Positions 1 through 9,264 of a stretch of DNA of 41,080 nt are shown here, in pieces. The number at the start of each line of letters is the position of its first letter. Positions within the stretch are counted from its first letter, which is position 1. The notes below the pieces were generated by a model. That model saw only the letters and a program-made list of their open reading frames with translations. It was not told the origin of the DNA and did no database searches. The position numbers and the translations under genes were made by a program. Source of the DNA: an uncultured Lewinella sp. (GTDB lineage Bacteria; Bacteroidota; Bacteroidia; Chitinophagales; Saprospiraceae); assembly GCA_938021455.1 (NCBI GenBank), contig CALIGP010000322.1, positions 1 through 41,080 of the forward strand, read 5' to 3'.

Positions 1-3000
1 GGCCGCGCAACGTCGGCACCTTGATGGTCGTCTTCTTCAGGCTGCCCAGGGCTGGGCGGATCGTAGCGATGCCGTAGCCCGGTGTCTTCGGCTGAATCCC
101 CCACCGCTGGCGGGGGATGATGTTGGCCGGTACCGCGCCCCAGGCGTGGTTCCAATCCAGGTTGGGCTTATACTTGAAGCCCCAGGCTTCCAGTGTCACC
201 GTTGAGCCTTCCCGGATCATATTGTACCAGTTGCGATCACCGACGGTATCGGCCATCATTTGCAGACCGTACTCATCCATGCCCGATGCGTAGATGGCTT
301 CCATCAGGTACTGAGCACCGTATACGGAGCAGGCCATGCCCCGACTCTTGATGTACTCGCCGACGGATTTTTTGTAGTCATCGGGCACCAGGCCAAAGGC
401 CAGCGGGAACATGTTGGCGTGGATGGAGCTGTGATCCGTCCCTTCCCCGTCTACGTAATAACCCTTTTTGCGGTCCAGCATGGTGTTGTTGACGGCGCGT
501 TTGACGCGGAGCGCGCGCAGCTCGAAGTCGAGTGCATCGTCCGTTTTACCCAGCACGCGGGCGAACTCAGCCATGATGCGCATATTGCCGTAAAACATCG
601 CGTTGATTACGGTATTATTGGGCATGAAGACGAAGCCGTCCCGCTCACCGGTCACTTCCGGGTTGCCCTGCCAGTTGGCGGAGGGCCAGTCGACGATGTC
701 GCGCAGCTTGTCTTTCCGCTCGCCGAAGCCTAGTTTTTTCATGAATTCTGGCGTCACGCGGGTGGAGCTCACCATGTCGTCTTCGCCCTGGAGTTCCACC
801 AGGGTTTTGTGCTTCAGCTCGTCGTAGTACTCCGCAATGAGTTCGGTGTTGCCGGTGTACATATAGTCAGCGTGGAACATCAGCGCTACGTGCAGCTGCC
901 ACTCCGTTGGCCAGGTCGGGTATTCCATGAAGTACTCGATGGTGCGGCGGCCAATGGCGTATTCTCGGTCGGTGGCGTAGTGGCTGAGTTGCTGCAGGTA
1001 AGCATCGGCTTCGTAGGGGATGCGTTCGCGGTCACCGTCTACGTAGAGGCCGCAAAAAGAGGTTGCCTTCATGCTGTAGCGACACAGCTCCCAGATTTGG
1101 TTAAGGATGTCATTGTCGGAGGTGAAGTAGCTCTCGTCGTCGTCCCAGTAGGTGTAGTACATGAGCTGGGTAAAATCACTGCTCTTCAACTCCCCCTTTG
1201 CACCTGCGACCTCGCAATATTTAAACGGCATCAGTACCGGAATACTGTCGGGTAGCTGCACCGCCAGGGGCTTCGTGTTGCGGGCATCGGGCACGAGGGG
1301 AAGCGTGTACGTATGCGTCCCCTTCATCACCGGAAGCTCAACTTCCTGTGCGCGGATGTGGCCGCCCGGCTCCATATCGATCTTGCCGTCCTTCAGCTTT
1401 TCCCCGACGCGGATGGTCAGCGAGCCTTTGCGTTTCGCCGTGTAGGTCAACTCCATGTTGGAGTAGCCGTGCCTGCCAAAATCGGCCAACCAGACGTCGC
1501 CGCGCCGTTCAAGCTTTACAGGCTTGACCCGGTCCATCTGAATGATGTTCTCGGTACTCAGGTACTTGCCGCCAACGTCTCCTTTGGCGCCAGCCCCGTC
1601 GCTGGAAAGGGCGATGTAGTTGTCGGTTTCCGTATCCACGCCCCGAAATTGCTGCGGCTCGGAGTAGCGAGACAGGCGGTTGACGTCGTCCCAGATGCGG
1701 ACCTTCCAGAAATAGGTCTTGTTTACGTTGAGCGCGGGGCCCTGGTATTCATTACCAAAGTTCTGGCTGTTGTTGACCTTTTGACTGTCCCAAATATCTC
1801 CGTGATTTGCATCAATATTGGCACGGGAAGAAGCGACCAGTACTTGATAGGCCGCCTGGAATTCTGCGCCCGTTGGCACCACCCAGCCGAACTCCGGCGC
1901 GGGGTCCCGCAGTACGACGGTGGCGGGTTCACGGATGTATTCGATGGAAAGATCCGTCGGGGCCGCCGAGAAATCATCGCTGTATTGCGCAATCAACTGG
2001 TCGCATTTTTTACGTAGCCCCATCAGTGTTTTTGCGTAGGCGGGGTTGGTGGCCAGGTTGTTGACTTCTTGTGGATCTTCACCCAGGTGGTAAAGCTCTT
2101 CGGCCCGCTGATCGTCGACGTAGCGGAAGTATTTCCAGTCTTTGGTGCGGACGCCTTCGCTGGGGGGGATTTTGTCGAAGTTCCAAATGTGCTCGATCAG
2201 GACGGTGTCCCGATCGGTGAGTTCTTTACTTGTGCCATTCACTACTGACAGTAGGCTCTGGCCCTGATAAGAGGCTGGTTTTTTGGCGCCGGCGAGGTCC
2301 AAAATAGTGGCGGGTACGTCAATGTTCAGCGCAAGCTGGTCGCTATCAATGTGCTTCTTCCCGCGCGGGTCCATCAAGATGAGGGGGACGCGGACGGAGT
2401 TGTCATACATCAGCCATTTACCGGCCAGCTGGCGTTCACCGAGGAAGTAGCCGTTGTCACCCATCAGGATGATGACGGTATTGTCCGCCACGCCCTGCCG
2501 TTCGAGTTCTTTGCGCAGTTTGCCGATCTCCAGGTCGATACCGGAGAGCATCCGGTAGTACCCCTTCACGCTGTGTTGATATTTCTCGGGCGTGTCGTAG
2601 CGCCAGGTCCAGCGGAGGCGGTTGAAGCCATCGCGGACGGGTTTTGGCAACAGGTCGAAGTATTTTTGGGCGCCGAGCGCAGGTGCAGGGATGGTAGTAG
2701 AAGCAAGGAGAGGGGCCGTGGTCTCTTGCCAGAAATACTGGTCTTCTGCCGGGTCGTGTGCGTGTGGCGCACTAAAGCAGAGCTGGAGGGCAAAGGGCTT
2801 TTCTTTTCCTGCGTTTTCTTTGATGAAATCAAGGCCTTGTTGGCCGGTGTAGCGCGTTAGGTGGACGGTGTCTCCGTCGATTGTTTTGTGAAAGTAGCCG
2901 CGCTTGTCTTTAAAGGTGTTATTGCGGTCGTAACCGTCGTATTCGTCGAATAGGTCGGCTTGTTTTTGGTAGCGAATACCATACTTACCATAAAAGCCGG

Positions 3001-3364
3001 TGTGGTAGCCAGCATCGCGTAGCACCTTGGGGTAAGCCTGGTCCATATATTCATCCCGGATATCACCCGTCTGAAAATTAAAGCGGTGTGTTCGTTCGTA
3101 TACACCCGACAGCAGGCTGGCCCGGCTGGCCGCACAAATTGGCGTAGTGACCATGGCGTGGTTGAAATAAGTTCCAGCCTCCGCTAATGCGTCCATCTCT
3201 GGCGTATGGATGAGCTCGTTTCCAGCGTAGCCGATGGCGTCAAAACGCTGATCATCAGTTAATATAAAAATGATGTTTGGGCGATCGTTCGACTGTGCAC
3301 TTAACCCCTGAAAAAGGAAGAAAGACAAAAGACAGACGACTAGTTTGGCGGATGTAGTTTGCAT
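1..3364 (-). CDS. Sulfatase - GH78 alpha-L-rhamnosidase fusion, secreted (partial, 3' end beyond window)
   Basis: One continuous reading frame runs from ATG at 3364 to the left edge: 1121 complete codons, no stop. Residues 1-23 form a signal peptide. Residues 28 to about 480 are a family S1 sulfatase: early NIIFILTDDQ metal site, formylglycine motif C77-A-A-S-R81 and the later GDNGYFLGE segment. After a beta-sandwich linker comes a GH78-like (alpha/alpha)6 domain. Its likely general acid is E780 (GDRERIPYEAD) and its likely base E1059 (GSTVTLEAW). The same pairing is known from the ulvan-degrading P36 type of marine Bacteroidota (S1_25 sulfatase plus GH78), so removal of rhamnose-3-sulfate followed by rhamnose release outside the cytoplasm is the best guess. 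It lies downstream of a SusC/SusD pair, behind a terminator-like hairpin. The sulfatase call is firm; the exact substrate is inferred. Confidence 0.9.
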   Translation of the reverse strand, partial: MQTTSAKLVVCLLSFFLFQGLSAQSNDRPNIIFILTDDQRFDAIGYAGNELIHTPEMDALAEAGTYFNHAMVTTPICAASRASLLSGVYERTHRFNFQTGDIRDEYMDQAYPKVLRDAGYHTGFYGKYGIRYQKQADLFDEYDGYDRNNTFKDKRGYFHKTIDGDTVHLTRYTGQQGLDFIKENAGKEKPFALQLCFSAPHAHDPAEDQYFWQETTAPLLASTTIPAPALGAQKYFDLLPKPVRDGFNRLRWTWRYDTPEKYQHSVKGYYRMLSGIDLEIGKLRKELERQGVADNTVIILMGDNGYFLGERQLAGKWLMYDNSVRVPLILMDPRGKKHIDSDQLALNIDVPATILDLAGAKKPASYQGQSLLSVVNGTSKELTDRDTVLIEHIWNFDKIPPSEGVRTKDWKYFRYVDDQRAEELYHLGEDPQEVNNLATNPAYAKTLMGLRKKCDQLIAQYSDDFSAAPTDLSIEYIREPATVVLRDPAPEFGWVVPTGAEFQAAYQVLVASSRANIDANHGDIWDSQKVNNSQNFGNEYQGPALNVNKTYFWKVRIWDDVNRLSRYSEPQQFRGVDTETDNYIALSSDGAGAKGDVGGKYLSTENIIQMDRVKPVKLERRGDVWLADFGRHGYSNMELTYTAKRKGSLTIRVGEKLKDGKIDMEPGGHIRAQEVELPVMKGTHTYTLPLVPDARNTKPLAVQLPDSIPVLMPFKYCEVAGAKGELKSSDFTQLMYYTYWDDDESYFTSDNDILNQIWELCRYSMKATSFCGLYVDGDRERIPYEADAYLQQLSHYATDREYAIGRRTIEYFMEYPTWPTEWQLHVALMFHADYMYTGNTELIAEYYDELKHKTLVELQGEDDMVSSTRVTPEFMKKLGFGERKDKLRDIVDWPSANWQGNPEVTGERDGFVFMPNNTVINAMFYGNMRIMAEFARVLGKTDDALDFELRALRVKRAVNNTMLDRKKGYYVDGEGTDHSSIHANMFPLAFGLVPDDYKKSVGEYIKSRGMACSVYGAQYLMEAIYASGMDEYGLQMMADTVGDRNWYNMIREGSTVTLEAWGFKYKPNLDWNHAWGAVPANIIPRQRWGIQPKTPGYGIATIRPALGSLKKTTIKVPTLRG
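1196..1208 (-). repeat. CGCAGGTGCARRG motif, copy 1
   Basis: Reads CGCAGGTGCAAAG on the minus strand, inside the sulfatase/rhamnosidase gene (codons for A-G-A-K). Confidence 0.8.
2678..2690 (+). repeat. CGCAGGTGCARRG motif, copy 2
   Basis: Reads CGCAGGTGCAGGG, antisense to the sulfatase domain (T-I-P-A-P-A-L segment). Confidence 0.8.
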
Positions 3365-3426
3365 GAATGATCTTTAATTGCCGTTGGTTAGGAAAAGGAA
3401 TAAAGTAATACGGTAGGAGAGAAGAT

Positions 3427-3495
3427 AAAAAAGCAGGGGGCAACATCCGAAAACGGCGACCAAACGATGGACAGTAGATTTCGGGTTGCCCCCTG
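3427..3495 (-). terminator. Long hairpin with T-run between the fasciclin lipoprotein and the sulfatase fusion
   Basis: CAGGGGGCAAC (3434-3444) and GTTGCCCCCTG (3485-3495) are perfect 11-base arms. CCGAAA/TTTCGG (3446-3451 / 3479-3484) extend the stem inward past a two-base bulge, leaving a 27-base loop. On the minus strand the stem is followed at once by CTTTTTT, as in an intrinsic terminator. It sits 146 bases past the fasciclin gene stop and 63 bases before the sulfatase start, so it may end the SusCD transcript or attenuate read-through into the sulfatase. Confidence 0.55.
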
Positions 3496-3640
3496 ATCAG
3501 ATGCGGAATCTAAAATTCGGCACCTATGAAAAACTTAATCGATCAAACAAAAAATAATAGTTCTATAGGGAGGATAACGAGTATTGCAGGTACTACCAGG
3601 AATATTGTTTCCTCTTTATTATTCAGTTGTGAAGTAAGGC

Positions 3641-4294
3641 TTAATATGGCCGGTTTCGGACATAATCCCGGACGTGGTGCCCGACACCGTTATTGAAAAT
3701 ATAGTTGTGGTTGCGTACTTGGGTGCCACGAGCGTTACCCGGTAATGCATCCGCACGGTTAACATTCATCCGGAAACGCTCGTCCCGGTTAAACGATATG
3801 ATGCCTTCTTCGCCAGGTATCAATGTTTGGAACAGGTAGTCGGTAAGCAGTACCGGTAATGCCTCGGCTCCCTGGTCTACATAGTCATCTACAATGTGGT
3901 AGCGAAGGATGGTCCGTAAACGGTCAATACCCGCGTCGTCAAGTTCCGCCAATGAACCAACCCGAAGCAACGCGAAAATTTCTCCTCCTGCGGTAAAGGC
4001 TTGGTTTTGGAGCATCAAAAAGGTACGACGGTCGCCGGAGTTACTGTATTCACTTTCCAACCCAGTAAGCGCGATTGCCTCAAGAAATAGGTCGAAATTA
4101 TTATTATTGACGGCGGAAACGGCGGCATCACTTCTCATCCATTCTAGTACGGTCTGGTCTTCAAAGGTGACCAATTCACCGAGTTCTGATTCGAATTCGA
4201 ATTTTGGTTGTACCGGTAGGTCACAGCTGGTCACCATGAATAATAGGAGGGCGAGCGCTGACAACCCCCGGAATATGGCAAATGTATTTTGCAT
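3641..4294 (-). CDS. Fasciclin (FAS1)-like lipoprotein
   Basis: A 217-residue protein with a lipoprotein signal: hydrophobic stretch then VTSC, acylated Cys near residue 24. The rest fits one FAS1 fold: an early segment with MRSDAAVSAVNNNNFDLFLEAI, a central TFLMLQNQAF corresponding to the usual F-APTNEAF block, and LRTILRYHIVDDYV corresponding to the usual L-xx-HIV block. FAS1 domains mediate adhesion or glycan contact. The gene follows susD by 39 bases on the same strand, so it is probably an accessory surface glycan-binding protein of this utilisation locus, in the place usually held by a SusE/F-type protein. The FAS1 call comes from the HIV-type block and spacing; sequence divergence is high. 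Confidence 0.7.
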   Translation of the reverse strand: MQNTFAIFRGLSALALLLFMVTSCDLPVQPKFEFESELGELVTFEDQTVLEWMRSDAAVSAVNNNNFDLFLEAIALTGLESEYSNSGDRRTFLMLQNQAFTAGGEIFALLRVGSLAELDDAGIDRLRTILRYHIVDDYVDQGAEALPVLLTDYLFQTLIPGEEGIISFNRDERFRMNVNRADALPGNARGTQVRNHNYIFNNGVGHHVRDYVRNRPY

Positions 4295-4333
4295 GATAAT
4301 TTAATTTAGAAGAAAAGAAACGGGTGGCGTTGG

Positions 4334-5803
4334 CTAGTAGCCGGGGTTTTGGGTCAGCTGATCGTTGTCGATCAGGTGCTCTTCAAAAATGGGGAAGATG
4401 AGCCGTTCGTTAGGAACCTGAACGATGGTATCAAGTGCTAATTGAACTTTATCCGTCATGCGAAGGTCCCACCAACGATCACCTTCGGCGAAGAGCTCCA
4501 ACTGGCGCTCATCCAGGATGAAATTTTCGCGAGTATCGGTATCACTACCAAGTTCCTCAGCGGTAACGAGCGGTAATTCTCTAGCGGTACGAATCTGGTT
4601 AACCAGGTCGAGGGCCGCATCAGCGTTGTTTAATCGGTTCTCAGCTAATGCCTTCAGCAAGAGAATGCCAGAGTAGCGGTAGACCGATATGTTGGTATCA
4701 TCATCGTTGGGGGAGAAATTAATCTTAGTATACTTAGCTACGCGTGCTTCTCCGATGGCGCGGTCTTCGCGGCTTTCATAGTAACGGTAGTCTCCGATCA
4801 GCGTGTCCGGACCGACAATCACCATTGGCGGCTCAAAGTCAGGGTATTTCTGGCGCCAGAGTGAATCCACAGTAGGGAAACGCTCGATCCACTTGTTTTC
4901 TACCTGTGTAGAGATGAAAAATGAGGGGACCCCGGCAAAGAATAGTTCATAGTTTCCAGAGGCACGGGTTCCATCTTCCAGTAAGTCGTAGCGAATGCTG
5001 AAGATGAGTTCGGGGCCTTCCTGAAACTGACCTAGGTCACGGTCATTCAGGAAAAGCTTAGTCCAGGCATCACGGTTGGTGACCAAGGAGTATTCATTCA
5101 GAGCCATCAGTTTTTCTATCGCTTCGTTGGCTTTCTGATAATCCTTTAGCCACATGTAAACGTGGGCCTGAAATGCAAAAATACTAGCCCTGGTAAACCT
5201 AAACTCTCCTGATGGTACGGTAACCAACTCTTCTGCACGTAGCATATCGGGTATGATCACCTCGTTCATGATGGTCTGCCCGTCGGTTTGTGGGCGCAGG
5301 AGGTCTTGGTCGAGGCCGGAAACAGCATCGGTGTAAAGCGGCACTCCACCCCAAACCCGGACAGCATCGAAATAGGCATAAGCGCGCAGAGCGTGAGCTT
5401 GCCCCAGTAAGTCACCGTCAAATCCAGAGATTTGAGGTATCCGTTCGATGGCCAGGTTAGCCCGGCCAATCATCGAGTACAGATCGTTCCAACGCAAGGT
5501 GTTGGTGTTACCCGGAGTAATATTGTTTTCTATGATTTCCAGATAAGCACCGCTTACACGGTCACTGGCAATATGATTGTCGCTGCGGAATTCTCCCCAG
5601 AGGTAATGCTTGAGACGATAGGTTTTCTGCATGGCGTCGTAAGCGGCGGCTACGCCACCTTCAGCGTCGCTATTTGTCGTCCAAAATTGTTCGTCACTAA
5701 CCTGACTGAAGGGCTCCTCGTTTAAGAAGTCATCACAGGAAGAAAAGGCAAAAGGTATAATCAGGAAGGCAAGTGCCATAGGCACTTTATGTATAAATTT
5801 CAT
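4334..5803 (-). CDS. SusD/RagB-type nutrient-binding outer-membrane lipoprotein
   Basis: 489 residues. The lipoprotein signal ends FAFSSC, followed by the classic SusD start DDFLNEEPFSQVSDEQFW. Helical TPR-like segments follow (HALRAYAYFDAVRVWGGVPLYTD, typical of the family) and the C-terminal RQLELFAEGDRWWDLRM block. SusD proteins cap the SusC channel on the cell surface and deliver oligosaccharide to it. It begins 45 bases after susC ends, so the two are co-transcribed. With the sulfatase/rhamnosidase downstream, a sulfated rhamnose-containing glycan is the likely ligand. That ligand is inferred from neighbours, not read from this protein. Confidence 0.95.
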   Translation of the reverse strand: MKFIHKVPMALAFLIIPFAFSSCDDFLNEEPFSQVSDEQFWTTNSDAEGGVAAAYDAMQKTYRLKHYLWGEFRSDNHIASDRVSGAYLEIIENNITPGNTNTLRWNDLYSMIGRANLAIERIPQISGFDGDLLGQAHALRAYAYFDAVRVWGGVPLYTDAVSGLDQDLLRPQTDGQTIMNEVIIPDMLRAEELVTVPSGEFRFTRASIFAFQAHVYMWLKDYQKANEAIEKLMALNEYSLVTNRDAWTKLFLNDRDLGQFQEGPELIFSIRYDLLEDGTRASGNYELFFAGVPSFFISTQVENKWIERFPTVDSLWRQKYPDFEPPMVIVGPDTLIGDYRYYESREDRAIGEARVAKYTKINFSPNDDDTNISVYRYSGILLLKALAENRLNNADAALDLVNQIRTARELPLVTAEELGSDTDTRENFILDERQLELFAEGDRWWDLRMTDKVQLALDTIVQVPNERLIFPIFEEHLIDNDQLTQNPGY

Positions 5804-5848
5804 TGTTTTCTTATTCTCGTTAATGGAAATGGGATACGATAACGGTTC

Positions 5849-8800
5849 TCAGAAACGTGCCTGAATACCGAAGATGTACTCCGTCTTGCTTGGGTAGCGG
5901 AGGTCATCGAAGCCCGGTTGTAGGGGGTTGCCACGTGTACCGAGTTCGGGGTTGAAACCCACGTATTCCGTCCAGGTGATTGGGTTGTTAACCGCTAGAT
6001 TAACCCGTACGCTCTTCAGCCAATTCAGGTTGCCAATGAGCGATTTGGGCAGGCGGTAACCAAGCCGAATACTACGCAGCTTGACGAAGTCTCCCGAGCT
6101 AATCATCTGAGAGCTGGGATTGAGGCGGTTATGAGGGCGGCGGCGATCGAGGCTGGGCCATTCGGTAACATCACCTTGTTGCGTCCAGGCACCCAGGAGG
6201 CGCTCGGGGCTTGGGGTACGACCGAAGGTCGCATCAAAGTTTCGGCGTTGGTCGTAGCGACGGTAAATGTCGTTGCCAAAGTTGTAATCGAAGAGGACGG
6301 AAAGAGATAGCCCTGAGTAAGTGAATTCGTTGAAGAAGCCACCGAACACATCGGCATAACCATTTCCTACGATTTGGCGGTCTGCGGTATTGATGGTGAA
6401 GTTGCCATCAATATCTTCCCAAATGATGTCACCACCACGCAACAAGGTGTTTCCAGCGCGTAGTTGTTCTACTTCACCAGTGTAGGTTGAGCCGTTGAGG
6501 CTGTAGTCAACGAAGGCTCCATCGCCGTCGAAATTAGGGGTCAGACGATCACCATTAGGGGTGAAAGCGTTAGATTCATCATAGGCGAAAACGCCCTGGT
6601 TGACGTAACCGAAGAAATTGCCAAGCGGCTGTCCTTCCTGGATAATGAAATTACCGCTCTGGAAGCCATCTTCATCCGCCAGTTCAAGTACTTCGTTCTT
6701 ATTGGTGGCGATGTTGAAGCTGGTAAACCATTTGAATTTGCCGGTATTAATCGGTGTGCCACTGAGCGTCAGTTCTACACCACGGTTCTCTACCGAACCA
6801 ATATTTCTGGTAACCCCGGTAAAACCGGTTTCTTCAGGAAGCGGTACACTGTAAAGGAGGTCATCTGTTGTCTTGCGGTAAACGTCTAAAGTTATACCTG
6901 CACGACCTTCGAGGAATTCCAGGTCAACACCGTAGTTAAGCTGCTCCGTTGACTCCCAACCCAGGTTAGGGTTGGCCAGTTGTGTTGGAGCAACTCCATT
7001 CACACCGTTGTAAATAAACCCAGGGCTATAAAGTAGCTGTGCGTCGTAGTTGCCAATCCGTTCGTTGCCCGTGATGGCGTAGCCCACACGCACCTTAAAG
7101 TCTGATATTGTACTGCGTAATTTATCCCAGAAAGGCTCTCCGGAGATACGCCAGCCAGCGGATACCGACGGGAAGTTTCCGTAGCGGTTGTCAGCACCAA
7201 AACGGGAAGAACCATCGCGACGAATGGTACCCGCAAGAAGGTAGCGGCCAGCAAAATTGTAGCTGAGGCGGCCGTAGAAAGAGGCAAGTGCATGCCCTTG
7301 CCGGGTAGTAATCGTACTTGCGGTATTTAGTTCGGCAACGTTATTGAAGGTCTCGATCAGGTCCGACGCGAAGGAAGTCGCCCGAATCTCTGAAAACTCG
7401 ATGTTCCATTTTTGAATCTGGGTACCCGCGAGCGCCGTTAAGTTGTGCTTACCAAATGACTTCTTATAAGTCAGGTAGTTTTCCTGCTGGATATCGTGAT
7501 CCAGGTACTGGCGCTCCCGGCCAGTAGCGGGGTTACCTGGGCGCTGTACGATTATCGGGTCAAATTCGTTATTTTTCCGGAGTCGGAAATTGAGACCCAC
7601 CGTTGACCGTATGGTTAAATCTGGTGTGATCTTGAATTCAACGAAGTTGAAAAGGTTTGTGCGGAAGTTTCGGTTGTCCCGGCGGGTTTCCAATGCTTCA
7701 GCAAGTGGGTTTTGCCGGCCAAAGGTCTCGGGGAATAAATCACCATTGAAGTCACGAACGGGCAGGTAGGCAGGCCGTTCCGCAAGCTGGCGAAATACGG
7801 AGCTCTCGTTAAGTCCACTCTGGGTCTCATAGGAAGCATTCAGCCTCGTACCTGCGCTGAATTTTTTGCCGAGATCAAAGTCGACCCTAAGGTTAGTATT
7901 GTAACGCTTGTAGAAACTGTTGAAAACAATACCCTGCTCATCGAGGTAGCCAGTGTTCCAGTAGAACCTCGTCTTGCCGCTACCGCCACTCAGCGCCAGG
8001 TTGGTCTGGTTGCGAACGGCTGTTTGGGTGAGCAGGTCCTGGATATCAACCTCCTGCTGAAAGCGAAGGCTAAGAGAGTCGGCGCTCGTCGTCACGGGAG
8101 CACCGCCGTTACGGCCGGTCTCATGCAACTGCCGCTGCCGCGTGTTGGAGACCGGGATCAACCGGTACATGTTGCCGACGGTAGTGTTGTGGGTAACCTC
8201 AACCGAAACGCCAGTATCAGATCCCCTTTTAGTGGTGATGATGACTACGCCGTTGGCAGATTTGGAACCGTATATGGCCGCTGAAGCACCATCTTTCAGG
8301 ACTTCAATCGAAGCAATACTATTGGGGTCCAGGTTGTCAATGTTATCAAGTTGCTGGCCATCTACAACGTAGAGCGGATTCACACCACCAGATAAAGTAG
8401 ACGTACCTCGAATACGGATGTCAGATCCTGCTCCCGGGCCACCACCACCGGTGATCTGAACACCAGACAGGCGACCCTGAATAGCGTCGAATGCACTGAC
8501 CGGAGTGTTTTGGGCAATGTCTTCTGTCTTAATGGAGGCAATCGAACCCAGTACGTCACGCTTCCGTTCCGTTCCGTAACCGATTACGACTACCTCGTCC
8601 AGCAATTCAGCGTCACTCTCCATGGTCACATTGATGATGGTTTGGTTTCCTACTTCAACTTCCTGGGTAGCGTAGCCAGTGTAAGAAAACCGAACGCTCT
8701 GCTCTCCATTTGGCGATAAGGTAAATGAGTAGTTGCCATCAAGGTCAGATACGACACCACTGGTCGTCCCTACCTGGACGATGCTGACACCAATCAGTGT

Positions 8801-8959
8801 TTCTCCTTCCGTAGAGGTAACCGTACCCGAAATAGATTTTTGACCAAAGAGTGAACCCGTTAATAAGCACAAAAGACCTAAAAAGGCAAAGCTGTACTTT
8901 CGACTGCTTAGTGATCGCCGGCTTCTATTCGCCGACTGTTTTTTTGAATGATTTTGCAT
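5849..8959 (-). CDS. SusC/RagA-type TonB-linked outer-membrane receptor
   Basis: 1036 residues. A signal peptide (about 1-40, ending SLFGQ) precedes a carboxypeptidase-D regulatory-like domain (SISGTVTSTEGETLIGVSI). Then come the SusC segment DEVVVIGYGTERKRDVLG, the plug (IRIRGTSTLSGGVNPLYVVD, IEVLKDGASAAIYGSKSANG) and a 22-strand barrel ending in YIFGIQARF with the terminal aromatic residue expected for BAM insertion. It imports oligosaccharide using TonB energy and forms the SusCD complex with the next gene. No anti-sigma or hybrid two-component regulator gene lies beside it here. Confidence 0.96.
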   Translation of the reverse strand: MQNHSKKQSANRSRRSLSSRKYSFAFLGLLCLLTGSLFGQKSISGTVTSTEGETLIGVSIVQVGTTSGVVSDLDGNYSFTLSPNGEQSVRFSYTGYATQEVEVGNQTIINVTMESDAELLDEVVVIGYGTERKRDVLGSIASIKTEDIAQNTPVSAFDAIQGRLSGVQITGGGGPGAGSDIRIRGTSTLSGGVNPLYVVDGQQLDNIDNLDPNSIASIEVLKDGASAAIYGSKSANGVVIITTKRGSDTGVSVEVTHNTTVGNMYRLIPVSNTRQRQLHETGRNGGAPVTTSADSLSLRFQQEVDIQDLLTQTAVRNQTNLALSGGSGKTRFYWNTGYLDEQGIVFNSFYKRYNTNLRVDFDLGKKFSAGTRLNASYETQSGLNESSVFRQLAERPAYLPVRDFNGDLFPETFGRQNPLAEALETRRDNRNFRTNLFNFVEFKITPDLTIRSTVGLNFRLRKNNEFDPIIVQRPGNPATGRERQYLDHDIQQENYLTYKKSFGKHNLTALAGTQIQKWNIEFSEIRATSFASDLIETFNNVAELNTASTITTRQGHALASFYGRLSYNFAGRYLLAGTIRRDGSSRFGADNRYGNFPSVSAGWRISGEPFWDKLRSTISDFKVRVGYAITGNERIGNYDAQLLYSPGFIYNGVNGVAPTQLANPNLGWESTEQLNYGVDLEFLEGRAGITLDVYRKTTDDLLYSVPLPEETGFTGVTRNIGSVENRGVELTLSGTPINTGKFKWFTSFNIATNKNEVLELADEDGFQSGNFIIQEGQPLGNFFGYVNQGVFAYDESNAFTPNGDRLTPNFDGDGAFVDYSLNGSTYTGEVEQLRAGNTLLRGGDIIWEDIDGNFTINTADRQIVGNGYADVFGGFFNEFTYSGLSLSVLFDYNFGNDIYRRYDQRRNFDATFGRTPSPERLLGAWTQQGDVTEWPSLDRRRPHNRLNPSSQMISSGDFVKLRSIRLGYRLPKSLIGNLNWLKSVRVNLAVNNPITWTEYVGFNPELGTRGNPLQPGFDDLRYPSKTEYIFGIQARF

Positions 8960-9264
8960 GAATTATACTATTGAGTGAATGGACTAAGACTTCAAGATTG
9001 ATGGGTGAATTCAATACCTGAAACTCTTCTGTGTCATTCAAACAAAGAAGTAAAATGAAAAAAAACTATCCTGTACTGTACTGGAAACCGGCATAGAACC
9101 TTCATTTTCTGCCTTTCAAAGACAACTAAAGTGAATTTTATGTGTCAAGGGGACGCAAAATTGAGTTTTTTTGAAAAAAGTGTTTAAACACATGTTCGCG
9201 ATGCTTAGACGATTATTTTCCAATAATTCTACCGGTTTGAGTACCTCCGATTACCTTTACGAGT
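8960..9264. other. Divergent intergenic region between susC and the aldo/keto reductase
   Basis: 305 bases without a gene, AT-rich, probably holding the promoters of both flanking genes. I found no exact TAnnTTTG box on either strand. A 12-base perfect palindrome GTGTTTAAACAC lies at 9180-9191 and could be an operator, but nothing else supports that. TACCTTTA at 9252-9259 resembles a -7 box but is too close to the ATG at 9265 to serve that start. Confidence 0.5.

Noticed and set aside
260..2860. Several plus-strand reading frames up to 234 codons at the left end
   Set aside because: They lie opposite the continuous minus-strand sulfatase/rhamnosidase gene, have no family motifs, and are explained by its GC-rich codon pattern.
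9180..9191. Palindrome GTGTTTAAACAC as a specific operator
   Set aside because: It is a single 12-base palindrome in AT-rich DNA with no second copy or linked regulator in the window.
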